From positions 487,122-551,121 of the forward strand of contig NZ_LCZJ02000018.1 of assembly GCF_001012825.1 (NCBI RefSeq): a stretch of 64,000 nt of DNA. The letters run 5' to 3'. Both the position numbers and the translations under genes were made by a program. The DNA is from Paenibacillus etheri. GTDB lineage: Bacteria; Bacillota; Bacilli; Paenibacillales; Paenibacillaceae. The notes beneath the pieces are model-generated. The model saw nothing but the letters and a program-made list of their open reading frames with translations. It made no database searches and was not told where the DNA came from. Shown piece after piece: positions 1-7,750 of the stretch (position 1 is the stretch's first letter; every line of letters starts with the position of its first letter).

Positions 1-115
1 AGAGAAGGATGAGAATCCCACTTTTTCTCGTGTTTAAATGTATAAAATAATTTGTTGAAGTAACGCTAGTCTAATGAGCATATGAATGCAAAGAATTGCA
101 ATAAGGAGGACTAAG

Positions 116-712
116 ATGAAACGGATGCAGTTTATACGCCCAACCGAGCATTACGATCAAAGAATTACAGATATCGATGAGCAGATTTGTGCATTGATAA
201 AATCACGTAAGGAACGCTCGGATAATAATCCAGGATTCCCATCTTTTGAGTATATTTCAGATTGGGCGGCGAAGTTTGAACTCTACGAGGATTTCTTGAA
301 AACGGTATTTGGGACATTATTTAGTGAAGAGCATTTTAAACCGATGGTCGAGCCTACTGGTTTTACAAAACATATTGCTGTTCTACAATCCATAGAGAAG
401 GATGAGTTCTTCTATACGCTGACCTCTATACGACAATACAATAATGCTAGTGTTATCACGCTTAGTCTGGATTGGGATATTACCACTGAGCTATACTCTA
501 ATAAACCTAACCATTTTGAGTTATTTATAGATGAATCGTATGATTGTCGAATGACGAACGGCGGAAGTTCATCAGGACATGCAGCCTATAACTATGTAGT
601 ATCTCCGCCCCTCCCCGACGATATCTCCGGTATTAAATTAGAGTTCAGGGAATTTAGTTCACCCTTAAAGAGGGATGGGACAGGTACTGAAATTGTGTTT
701 AAGGTAGAATAA
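116..712 (+). CDS. hypothetical protein, 198 aa
   Basis: I do not recognise this protein. It is soluble-looking, with no signal peptide or membrane segment, and is rich in acidic and aromatic residues. The N-terminus (MKRMQFIRPTEHYDQRI) and a middle stretch of alternating hydrophobic residues suggest a small alpha/beta protein. I chose the ATG at 116 rather than the upstream in-frame ATG at 86 because AAGGAGGA ends six bases before it. The next gene follows after 50 bases on the same strand, so the two may be cotranscribed. No function is claimed. Confidence 0.7.
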   Translation: MKRMQFIRPTEHYDQRITDIDEQICALIKSRKERSDNNPGFPSFEYISDWAAKFELYEDFLKTVFGTLFSEEHFKPMVEPTGFTKHIAVLQSIEKDEFFYTLTSIRQYNNASVITLSLDWDITTELYSNKPNHFELFIDESYDCRMTNGGSSSGHAAYNYVVSPPLPDDISGIKLEFREFSSPLKRDGTGTEIVFKVE

Positions 713-762
713 CTATACAAAGTATTTTAACAATAGAATCTAGCAGGAAGAGGTACGTATCT

Positions 763-1275
763 ATGAATCAAATGATATGGCTAACTGGACTATCGGGTTC
801 AGGTAAATCTACGCTTGCAGAGGAACTGAAAAATCACATTGAGAATTGCTACATTCTGGACGGTGATACATTGAGGAGAGGTATTAATCAGGATCTTCAA
901 TTTAGCGAAAAAGATCGATTGGAGGTCGGCAGAAGAATTGGTGAGATTGGTAAGATTCTGCTTGATGCGAACCTGAATGTGATCGTTGCCTCGATCTCTC
1001 CATATCGCTCCACACGTGATAAGGTCCGTTCTCTCATAGGGGATTCCTACAAGGAAGTTTATGTTCAATGCCCTTTGGAAGTATGTGAGGAGAGAGATCC
1101 GAAAGGTCTATATAAACAAGCAAGAGCCGGACAAATCAAGCATTTTACGGGTATTGATTCTCCATATGAAGAGCCTATTTGCCCGGATGTGATCGTAGAG
1201 ACAGACAAGTTTTCGTTAGATGAATGCGTGTCGAAGATCCTTCAACACATATCAGCTATGTCATCCAGAACGTAG
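763..1275 (+). CDS. cysC: adenylylsulfate kinase (APS kinase) family
   Basis: APS kinase phosphorylates adenylylsulfate at the 3' hydroxyl with ATP to give PAPS. The Walker A loop GLSGSGKST is at residues 9-17, the LDGDTLRRG motif near 33-41, an ISPYRSTR motif near 88, and the family-specific segment KGLYKQARAGQIK...FTGIDSPYE near 123-150. At 170 residues it is slightly shorter than the usual ~200 because both ends are trimmed. The family assignment is clear. It is unusual that no sulfate permease, ATP sulfurylase or PAPS reductase gene lies nearby, so a role outside assimilation (for example sulfation or a related nucleotide kinase reaction) is possible. A hairpin terminator follows. Confidence 0.85.
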   Translation: MNQMIWLTGLSGSGKSTLAEELKNHIENCYILDGDTLRRGINQDLQFSEKDRLEVGRRIGEIGKILLDANLNVIVASISPYRSTRDKVRSLIGDSYKEVYVQCPLEVCEERDPKGLYKQARAGQIKHFTGIDSPYEEPICPDVIVETDKFSLDECVSKILQHISAMSSRT

Positions 1276-1331
1276 CTGGAGGGGGCACATGGGATTTGCG
1301 CGGAGCTTATCGAAATGATTTATATAAAATG

Positions 1332-1367
1332 ACGAGCTAACCAATCAACGGTTACTCGTTTTTTTTT
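1332..1367 (+). terminator. Rho-independent terminator after the APS kinase gene
   Basis: ACGAGCTAACC pairs with GGTTACTCGT (one bulged C) across a short AATCAAC loop and is followed directly by a run of nine T. It ends the transcript of the APS kinase gene ahead of the iron locus. Confidence 0.75.
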
Positions 1368-1413
1368 ACGCCCCATTGCCAATAACGCTGCTGGAAAAAT
1401 TATGCCAATATTA

Positions 1414-1443
1414 TTGTAAATGATAATCATTATCATATATGAT
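1414..1443 (+). promoter_or_regulatory. Fur box overlapping a sigma-A-like promoter
   Basis: TGATAATCATTATCA at 1421-1435 is a perfect match to the 7-1-7 Fur box. It lies between a possible -35 TTGTAA (1414-1419) and -10 TATGAT (1438-1443) with an 18-base spacer, so bound Fur would block RNA polymerase. This predicts iron-repressed expression of the AraC-lipoprotein ORF and perhaps the permeases downstream. Confidence 0.85.
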
Positions 1444-1494
1444 GGAGGTATAATCTCTCCAAATGGAGTGAAAGAGAAGGGGGAGAGTAAAACG

Positions 1495-3474
1495 GTGACA
1501 TTGAATAATCAAGCTTTGCTATGGAATCAGGCATTTATCAAAATCATAGATATACGACATACAAGAATGGAACAAGGCGAGGAGCTGCATGCGTATAGAA
1601 TGCCCTCAAGCGTCTTCTTATATGTGACTAAAGGTAGTGCACAGCTTCAACTGGACGGGATCTCTCACCTCGTCAGTCGTTTTTCCTTGCTCCATGGGGG
1701 TAAGGGTATCTACCTTGATATTACGGCAGATGAGCTGCTGGAATACTATATTATTTTGTATAAAGCGGTGCTAGCACTACCATCCCGTCAAGAAACGATC
1801 AAGCTGATGGAGCAGCACAATCCGTTTCAAATGCAATATGTATTTAAGCCCCATTATCCGATCTCAGTCTTCCATCATGTTACCTCCATGAGTAAGGAAT
1901 GGCATCGTTCGAATCTATTGGATAAGCTTCAAGTTAAAGCGATATTTTATCAAATGGTTTATGAAATTCTAGAACAGATGGAACGCCAGAATATTATAGC
2001 TGTCAAGCCTGATTTGGTGGCCCAAGCGGTTCGTTATATTCATGAACGCTATCGGGAGCCGATAACGCTTGAGACGTTGCTTGAACACCTTAGTTGCAGC
2101 TCTAGACAGCTACTGCGCGCCTTTAAGAAGCAAGTGAGAACGAGCCCGATCGATTATTTGATTCAATTACGGATGAGCAAAGCGAAGCATTTGCTTCTTT
2201 CCACAGACTTCACTCTGAAGGAAATTGCCGACAGCGTTGGCTATACGGACAGCTATTATTTCAGTCGGATATTCAAGAAATACGAGGGGGTTTCTCCCAC
2301 TAGCTTTAAAGAAGCTGCGTTGCAACAGGAGCAACGTCGAAATAATCCATCCGTCGTGTTCAGATCTCCCATTGTTGCTAGAAGACAGCAACGTTATATT
2401 GGTAATGAGTTTGAGAATCATTATCAATATAAAAGAGAAGGGGAAATACTGATGTATCGTAAGTCAAGAACAACAATGGCAGCAACCTTATTATTTTGTT
2501 TCGTTCTCTTTTTGAGTGCATGCTCGGCAGGGGGAACGAATGTCACACCGACAAACAGCAGTACATCTACAAATAATGTAGCAACTTCTGCAAGTCCTGC
2601 TGCAAGCACGTCGACGGATGTAAGCAATGACACAAGAGTAATTAAGCATGCGATGGGGGAAGAAACGCTCACCGGCGCCCCTGAACGTGTTGTTATATTG
2701 ACCAATGAAGGAACAGAGGCACTTTTGGCACTGGGCATCAAACCGGTCGGAGCCGTTCAGTCTTGGATTGGCGACCCTTGGTACGACCATATCAAGAAAG
2801 ACATGGAAGGCGTTACAGTTGTGGGAGACGAGCTTCAGCCGAATATTGAATTGATCGCGAGCCTTAAGCCGGATCTGATTATTGGGAATAAGGTCAGACA
2901 AGAGAAAATCTACGACCAATTAAAGCAGATAGCTCCAACGATATTCTCCGATGATCTGGCCGGAGATTGGAAAATTAATTTCAAGCTCTACTCCGAAGCT
3001 TTAAACAAGCAGGAGGAAGGAGAGCAGGCGATGGCGGACTTCGATAAACGAGTTGAGGAAGTCAAAGCGAAGCTTGGTAGCAAAGCAGATACTAAAGTAT
3101 CGGTGGTTCGCTTCTCCGCAAAACAAGTGCGCATTTATCAGAAACAAACGTTCTCCGGCGTGCTCTTGAGCCAATTAGGAATTGCACGGCCTGAGTCGCA
3201 GAATAAAGACTCCTTTATCGAAGTTATGACCAAAGAGACGATCCCTAGTATGGACGGCGATGTGCTCTTCTACTTCGTGTCGGAGACTCCGGGCAAGGAC
3301 GATGCATCGAAGGTCGTGGAAGAATGGAAAAAAGATCCCCTGTTCCAAAATTTGAACGTTGCTAAGAACAACAAGGTGATTCAAGTCGATGAAGCGATCT
3401 GGAACTCGGCAGGCGGATATGAAGCAGCCAATCTGCTGCTGGACGAACTCGTTAAATACTTTGATGTGAAATAA
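1495..3474 (+). CDS. AraC-family regulator open in frame with a siderophore-binding lipoprotein
   Basis: This is one uninterrupted 659-residue reading frame. Residues 1-165 are a cupin-like sensory region. Residues ~172-272 are a two-motif AraC DNA-binding domain ending in GYTDSYYFSRIFKKYEGVSP. A polar linker follows, then at residue 320 a complete lipoprotein signal peptide (lipobox LSAC, Cys343) and a Peripla_BP_2/FepB-like siderophore-binding domain to the end. The GTG at 1495, preceded by AAGGGGGAG, is preferred because the upstream ATA/ATG region lies inside the Fur box. Bacillus Btr (YbbB) also joins AraC and binding-protein domains but has no signal peptide between them. Here an internal ATG with its own RBS and Fur box (2452) suggests two overlapping products, or a recent in-frame fusion. 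The domain calls are firm; whether the full-length protein is made is uncertain. Confidence 0.75.
   Translation: MTLNNQALLWNQAFIKIIDIRHTRMEQGEELHAYRMPSSVFLYVTKGSAQLQLDGISHLVSRFSLLHGGKGIYLDITADELLEYYIILYKAVLALPSRQETIKLMEQHNPFQMQYVFKPHYPISVFHHVTSMSKEWHRSNLLDKLQVKAIFYQMVYEILEQMERQNIIAVKPDLVAQAVRYIHERYREPITLETLLEHLSCSSRQLLRAFKKQVRTSPIDYLIQLRMSKAKHLLLSTDFTLKEIADSVGYTDSYYFSRIFKKYEGVSPTSFKEAALQQEQRRNNPSVVFRSPIVARRQQRYIGNEFENHYQYKREGEILMYRKSRTTMAATLLFCFVLFLSACSAGGTNVTPTNSSTSTNNVATSASPAASTSTDVSNDTRVIKHAMGEETLTGAPERVVILTNEGTEALLALGIKPVGAVQSWIGDPWYDHIKKDMEGVTVVGDELQPNIELIASLKPDLIIGNKVRQEKIYDQLKQIAPTIFSDDLAGDWKINFKLYSEALNKQEEGEQAMADFDKRVEEVKAKLGSKADTKVSVVRFSAKQVRIYQKQTFSGVLLSQLGIARPESQNKDSFIEVMTKETIPSMDGDVLFYFVSETPGKDDASKVVEEWKKDPLFQNLNVAKNNKVIQVDEAIWNSAGGYEAANLLLDELVKYFDVK
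2412..2443 (+). promoter_or_regulatory. internal Fur box and RBS ahead of the lipoprotein start
   Basis: TGAGAATCATTATCA at 2412-2426 differs at one position from the perfect Fur box 1 kb upstream. GAGAAGGGG at 2435-2443 is a good ribosome site eight bases before the ATG at 2452. TTGGTA (2399-2404) and TATCAA (2422-2427) are a weak possible promoter with 17-base spacing. The elements lie inside the long ORF, so the lipoprotein can be expressed and iron-regulated independently. Confidence 0.7.
2452..3474 (+). CDS. ferric-siderophore ABC transporter substrate-binding lipoprotein (internal start)
   Basis: Read from the internal ATG, this is a normal 340-residue binding lipoprotein: MYRKSR charged end, hydrophobic stretch, lipobox LSAC with Cys24, a Ser/Thr/Ala-rich linker to about residue 60, then a FeuA/FepB-type fold (AMGEETLTGAPERVVIL near 63-80; KPDLIIGN near 141). 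It would be anchored outside the membrane and hand a ferric siderophore to the two FecCD permeases just downstream. It shares the frame of the AraC ORF, so it is either a nested product or the C-terminal half of a fusion. The ATG overlaps a TGA in another frame (TGATG), a typical coupling arrangement, which hints that the upstream gene once stopped here. The siderophore is unknown. Confidence 0.8.
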   Translation: MYRKSRTTMAATLLFCFVLFLSACSAGGTNVTPTNSSTSTNNVATSASPAASTSTDVSNDTRVIKHAMGEETLTGAPERVVILTNEGTEALLALGIKPVGAVQSWIGDPWYDHIKKDMEGVTVVGDELQPNIELIASLKPDLIIGNKVRQEKIYDQLKQIAPTIFSDDLAGDWKINFKLYSEALNKQEEGEQAMADFDKRVEEVKAKLGSKADTKVSVVRFSAKQVRIYQKQTFSGVLLSQLGIARPESQNKDSFIEVMTKETIPSMDGDVLFYFVSETPGKDDASKVVEEWKKDPLFQNLNVAKNNKVIQVDEAIWNSAGGYEAANLLLDELVKYFDVK

Positions 3475-3489
3475 TAATGGCGTATCGAA

Positions 3490-3526
3490 TCAACAAGCTG
3501 ACGCTGTATTCGCGTCAGCTTGTTGA
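3490..3526 (+). other. 15-bp perfect stem-loop between lipoprotein and permease genes
   Basis: 3490-3504 and 3512-3526 are perfect 15-base inverted repeats around a seven-base loop. There is no T-run after the stem, so it is unlikely to be a strong terminator. More likely it protects the 3' end of the lipoprotein message or partly reduces transcription into the permeases, a common way to make more binding protein than permease. Confidence 0.7.
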
Positions 3527-3582
3527 TGATTCCGGCAGTCTAGTTGTTAGGACTGCCAATGAATAGGAGGCTCGGTGCAGAC

Positions 3583-4587
3583 ATGAATGGTTCTTTCCTA
3601 AGCAAGAGAAAGCTCGCCGGCCTAGTTGTCGGCTCGATTCTACTTCTAATATGTATGTTATGCAGTGTATTGTACGGTCTTCATCAATTCGGATTAAAGG
3701 ACCTATGGTTGGCTTACAGTCAATTCAACGGTTCCAACGAACATCTTATTCTGACGAGAGTTCGTGTTCCTCGAACCTTGATTGCGGCACTGGTGGGGGC
3801 AAGTTTAGCTGTAGCCGGGGCGATTATGCAGGTTCTGACAAGAAATCCGTTGGCTTCGCCCTCTGTCTTCGGTGTAAATGCGGGCGCTGTACTATTTATT
3901 GTCATCGGGCTACTAGCATTCGGCTCCTCGTTAACGATGAGCGGTATGGTCTGGCTTGCTTTTGCAGGTGCGGTCGCAACATCGGTGGTCGTCTATATGC
4001 TTGGCTTGCAAGGAGGGGGATTCGAGCCGGTAAAGCTAACCTTGGCCGGCGCTTGCATGGCAGCTTTCGCTTCTTCTATTACTTCCGGCATTATTCTTAT
4101 TAATAAACAGTCGTTAGAATCTGCCCTATTCTGGATGATCGGCTCTGTGGAAGGAAGAAATCTGGAGCATTTGCTGATGGTGCTACCTTATATGGCAATA
4201 GGAATGACGATCTCACTACTACTCGCAGGCTCGTTAAATATTATGGCAATTGGAGACGATAGTGCGAAGAGCTTGGGACAGCGTCTGACGCTGGTCCGCG
4301 TGCTATCGGCTACGGCAATTGTACTATTGGCAGGAAGCTCGGTAGCGGCCGCTGGTCCGATTGCTTTCATTGGACTTATTGTCCCCCACTTATGCAGATA
4401 CATCGTTGGGCATGATTTCAGATGGTTGCTTCCTTATACCGCATTAGTTGGAGCGATCCTTTTGGTGACTGCGGATTTAGCATCGCGTTTTATTCTGGAA
4501 TCCAAAGAAGTTCCGGTTGGCGTCGCAACGGCGATTATCGGAGTTCCCTTTCTGATCCATGTGGCTAGGAGGAAACAGCATGCTTAA
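3583..4587 (+). CDS. FecCD-family iron-siderophore ABC permease, first subunit
   Basis: This integral membrane subunit imports a ferric siderophore. It has about nine to ten hydrophobic helices and the family signatures RVPRTLIAALVGASLAVAGA, MQVLTRNPLASPSVFGVNAG and GPIAFIGLIVPHLCRYIVGH. Its 334 residues are the normal length. I chose ATG 3583 (MNGSFLSKRK), with TAGGAGG 12 bases upstream; an ATG at 3559 has no ribosome site. Its last codons overlap the second permease gene by eight bases, so translation is coupled. No ATPase gene is in the cluster, as with B. subtilis FeuABC, which borrows YusV encoded elsewhere. Confidence 0.92.
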   Translation: MNGSFLSKRKLAGLVVGSILLLICMLCSVLYGLHQFGLKDLWLAYSQFNGSNEHLILTRVRVPRTLIAALVGASLAVAGAIMQVLTRNPLASPSVFGVNAGAVLFIVIGLLAFGSSLTMSGMVWLAFAGAVATSVVVYMLGLQGGGFEPVKLTLAGACMAAFASSITSGIILINKQSLESALFWMIGSVEGRNLEHLLMVLPYMAIGMTISLLLAGSLNIMAIGDDSAKSLGQRLTLVRVLSATAIVLLAGSSVAAAGPIAFIGLIVPHLCRYIVGHDFRWLLPYTALVGAILLVTADLASRFILESKEVPVGVATAIIGVPFLIHVARRKQHA

Positions 4588-5581
4588 ACCGCGTAGAGCA
4601 AAGTATACGATCTTGTTGTTTATAGGTTTAACTTGTGTCGTTGCTGCCTTGTCGCTGCTTAGTTTATCAGTTGGGGGAGTTAGCGTTCCATTAAAAGAGG
4701 TATTTGCTTCTCTTGCCGGGCGAAACAGGGAAGCCAGCAATCTGATCATTATGCAGTTCCGTCTGCCTCGAATAGCAGCCGCTATTCTCATTGGTGCAGC
4801 ATTGGCTGTAGCTGGTGCGCTATTGCAGGGCGTTATTCGCAATCCGCTTGCTTCACCCGATCTTCTGGGTGTAACCGGGGGGGCATCGGTAGCTGTGGTT
4901 GCCTTTATGACTTTCGTGACCGGTTACAGTATCCACTGGGTACCGTTCATTGCCATCGGTGGCGCGTTGGTTGCGACCACCATTAATTACGTATTTGCTT
5001 GGAAGAAAGGCGTGTCGCCGTTTCGGCTGGTGCTGATCGGTATTGGCATTTCTACCGCAATGGGTGCGCTCACTACGTTCCTGCTAATTAGCGGACCGGC
5101 TTATTTGGCTGCTCAAGTGCTGAATTGGATGACGGGAAGCATCTACGGCACTAATTGGAGCTATATTGAAGTGCTGTGGCCGTGGGTAGCGATATTCATT
5201 CCTTTATCGCTACTGCTCGCGAAGGAATTAAATGTGCAATCCTTAGGTGAGGATGTCGCTCGCGGGCTTGGAAGCAGGCTTCAGCTAAGCCGGATGATTC
5301 TCTTGTTTTATAGCGTTGCACTTGCCGGTGCTGCAGTTGGCGTAGCCGGGACGATATCGTTCATCGGATTAATGGCACCGCATATCGCCAGAATGCTTGT
5401 CGGAAATTCTTACAAGCTGATCATTCCGGTATCCGCGTTTATAGGTGCGATCATTCTACTGTTGGCGGATTTGGCAGGAAGAATGCTTTTTCAGCCGCTA
5501 GATGTTCCGGCAGGCGTATTCACAGCAGGCATTGGAGCTCCTTTTTTCATGTATCTGCTGTTTAAGCGCAAGAAGATTTAG
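4580..5581 (+). CDS. FecCD-family iron-siderophore ABC permease, second subunit
   Basis: This second transmembrane subunit forms a heterodimeric channel with the preceding protein. It shows FRLPRIAAAILIGAALAVAG, LLQGVIRNPLASPDLLGVTG and GTISFIGLMAPHIARMLVGN, and is 333 residues long with about ten hydrophobic helices. The ATG at 4580 follows TAGGAGG (4566-4572) and overlaps the end of the first permease gene. The ORF can be extended to 4559 but without a ribosome site. The flavoprotein gene follows after 40 bases, so the iron locus probably forms one transcript with it. Confidence 0.92.
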   Translation: MLKPRRAKYTILLFIGLTCVVAALSLLSLSVGGVSVPLKEVFASLAGRNREASNLIIMQFRLPRIAAAILIGAALAVAGALLQGVIRNPLASPDLLGVTGGASVAVVAFMTFVTGYSIHWVPFIAIGGALVATTINYVFAWKKGVSPFRLVLIGIGISTAMGALTTFLLISGPAYLAAQVLNWMTGSIYGTNWSYIEVLWPWVAIFIPLSLLLAKELNVQSLGEDVARGLGSRLQLSRMILLFYSVALAGAAVGVAGTISFIGLMAPHIARMLVGNSYKLIIPVSAFIGAIILLLADLAGRMLFQPLDVPAGVFTAGIGAPFFMYLLFKRKKI

Positions 5582-5621
5582 ATCTCCTTTCGAGGCGATC
5601 GAGAACAGAGGGAGGCAAAGA

Positions 5622-6683
5622 ATGACTCAGGCATTGGAGCTTTTTGACGTAACCATAATCGGTGGAGGGCCCGCGGGCTTGTATGCTGCCTTTTATAGTG
5701 GAATGCGCGACTTGAAGACGAAGCTGATTGAGGCAAGAGAGGAACTCGGAGGAAGGACGTTAATGTATCCGGAGAAGATCGTCTGGGATGTCGGGGGCAT
5801 GGCTCCTGCTCGTGCCGCTCAACTGACAAAGCTCATGATCCAGCAAGCGCAAACCTTTGATCCGACCATTGTGCTAGGTCAACAAATTACCGGGTTGGAG
5901 AGATTGGCTGATGGCACGATGCGCATAACGTCTGCAACCGGGAAGCAGCATTGGAGTCAGACGCTGATTCTAGCCATAGGGCATGGCGCGCTAAAACTTG
6001 CTAAACTTAACCTCTCCGGAGCGGAGAATTATGAAAAGGAAAATCTCCATTACACAATTACAGAATTGGCAATCTTTCGCGATAAAAGAGTGTTAATCTC
6101 CGGAGGCGGGGATTCAGCTGTCGATTGGGCTAATGAACTAGTGAGAATCGCTTCATCTGTTACGCTTGTGCACCGCCGGGAGCACTTTAATGGTCTGGAG
6201 CGGAATGTGAGGCGGATGAAGGCATCAGGCGTTAAAGTTCTTACGCCATATGCCATTACGGATTTATACGGGAATGGCAATCGCCTTGATGCTGTTTCAA
6301 TCGCTCCATTAAATGCGGACGGGGAATGGACGGACGAGACAGTACAGGAGCGTCATGCGGTGGACGCCGTCTTAATTAATCATGGGCTACGTGGGGATCT
6401 AGGTCCTATTGTAGATTGGGGATTAGCGAGAGAGGATTGGAATTTTAATGCTGATGAGAAGCTGGCAACTAATCTTCCGGGTGTGTACGTGGCTGGAGAT
6501 ACGGCAAATTACGGCAGCAAGCTGTATCTTATTGCTGGAGCTTTTACGGACGCTGCTTTAGCCGTGAATAGTGCTATGCTGTATATCAAGCCGGATGCGC
6601 CAACAAGAGCGCAGGTTTCTTCGCATCACAGCAAGTTTGATGATAAGAACAGGGCGTTCGAACTTGTAGAGGAACGAAGCTGA
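5622..6683 (+). CDS. ferredoxin/flavodoxin-NADP(+) reductase-like flavoprotein (YumC/YcgT family)
   Basis: This FAD- and NAD(P)H-binding oxidoreductase has the thioredoxin-reductase fold but no redox CxxC pair, like B. subtilis YumC. The FAD loop GGGPAGLYAAFYSG is near residues 14-27, the NADPH loop GGGDSAVDWANELV near 160, and the second FAD motif GVYVAGDTANYG near 287. Its 353 residues are typical. ATG 5622 follows GGGAGG; the ORF extends upstream into the permease gene but without support. Its place directly behind the permeases suggests that it supplies electrons to reduce and release iron from the imported siderophore, directly or through a ferredoxin. That role is inferred from position. 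Confidence 0.88.
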   Translation: MTQALELFDVTIIGGGPAGLYAAFYSGMRDLKTKLIEAREELGGRTLMYPEKIVWDVGGMAPARAAQLTKLMIQQAQTFDPTIVLGQQITGLERLADGTMRITSATGKQHWSQTLILAIGHGALKLAKLNLSGAENYEKENLHYTITELAIFRDKRVLISGGGDSAVDWANELVRIASSVTLVHRREHFNGLERNVRRMKASGVKVLTPYAITDLYGNGNRLDAVSIAPLNADGEWTDETVQERHAVDAVLINHGLRGDLGPIVDWGLAREDWNFNADEKLATNLPGVYVAGDTANYGSKLYLIAGAFTDAALAVNSAMLYIKPDAPTRAQVSSHHSKFDDKNRAFELVEERS

Positions 6684-6793
6684 AGGAAGGGATTCACACC
6701 ATTTTCCTTATAGTATAAGTTTGTTGAATCTGCTAATGTCTATGTATTCCTACCTGTCTATCCTTCTAATTATGATCGGAGGTGTTATTACAG

Positions 6794-7573
6794 ATGAACT
6801 CATTGAAAAATAAAATAGCAATCGTTACTGGAGCAAGCAGATCCACAGGAATCGGTACAGCAATATGCCGTTCTCTTGCAAGCCAGGGGGTAGATATTTT
6901 CTTTACGCATTGGCATCCTTTTGATGAAACAGAAGGGAATGGTGGAGAAAAGGAATGGCCAGAGCAACTTTGTACAGAACTGAAAAGCATGGGAGTCAGG
7001 GCAAGTCATATGGAAGCGGATTTTGCCAATCCTGAAGTCTCGATAAAGATTATGGATCAGGTAGAAGAGTCATTAGGAAATGCTTCGATTTTGATTAACA
7101 ATGCGGCTTATTGCGTGCCCACGAATTATCAGAACCTGAGTATCACTTTGTTAGATCAACACTATGTAGTGAACAATCGTGGCACAGTTTTACTTAGCAC
7201 AGAGTTTGCCAAGAGATTCGAAAAGAATCATTCAAAGGGGACTCCAGGTAGAATTATCTTTATGGTGTCAAAAGGACCTGATCCTGATAACCTAGCTTAT
7301 ATAATGACGAAGGGGGCACTAATCGGATTGATTGAACCTCTTTCGGTTGGTTTAGCTCCGCTAAATATCACAGTCAATGGTTTTGATCCGGGACCTACAG
7401 ATTCCGGTTGGATAACGGAAGAGATGAAAACTCATTTTTTGCCTATGTTTCCAATGGGGAGAATCGGGTTGCCAGAAGATGCAGCTAGAGGCATTAGTTT
7501 CTTAGCGAGTGATGATTCGCAGTGGATTACGGGACAAGTGATAAAATCTGAAGGTGGATTTCTAGGAAAATAA
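6794..7573 (+). CDS. short-chain dehydrogenase/reductase (SDR), FabG-like
   Basis: This is an NAD(P)-dependent oxidoreductase of the classical SDR family. The cofactor loop TGASRSTGIG is at about residues 12-21, INNAAY near 96-101, and the catalytic YIMTK (YxxxK) near 169-173 with a Ser 12 residues earlier. A GPTDSGW motif follows the active site. At 259 residues it has the usual length. The ATG at 6794 is nine bases after CGGAGGTG. Its substrate is unknown; FabG-like names reflect sequence class only. It stands alone with a weak terminator behind it. Confidence 0.88.
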   Translation: MNSLKNKIAIVTGASRSTGIGTAICRSLASQGVDIFFTHWHPFDETEGNGGEKEWPEQLCTELKSMGVRASHMEADFANPEVSIKIMDQVEESLGNASILINNAAYCVPTNYQNLSITLLDQHYVVNNRGTVLLSTEFAKRFEKNHSKGTPGRIIFMVSKGPDPDNLAYIMTKGALIGLIEPLSVGLAPLNITVNGFDPGPTDSGWITEEMKTHFLPMFPMGRIGLPEDAARGISFLASDDSQWITGQVIKSEGGFLGK

Positions 7574-7632
7574 AAAAATGCAATACGATAGCAAATTTTC
7601 ATTAGATGTGACAACAAATAATACTTCAACCT

Positions 7633-7659
7633 GGCTACCAATTGATGGGTAGTCTTTTT
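7633..7659 (+). terminator. probable Rho-independent terminator after the SDR gene
   Basis: GGCTACC (7633-7639) pairs with GGTAGTC (7648-7654), including one G-U pair, across an eight-base loop and is followed by five T. Confidence 0.55.
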
Positions 7660-7750
7660 ATGCTTATAGACAGAATTTCACAACAAAACATGGAAATTGA
7701 TGATATAATATCCAAACTCAATAATTTAGATATGAAGGGAGAAGCCCAGC

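Noticed and set aside
1420-1494. ATG at 1420 as start of the AraC ORF
   Set aside because: The codons lie inside the Fur box and promoter; GTG 1495 has a proper ribosome site.
3651-4103. 150-codon plus-strand frame inside the first permease gene
   Set aside because: A shadow frame of a well-supported membrane protein, with unlikely Cys/Arg-rich composition.
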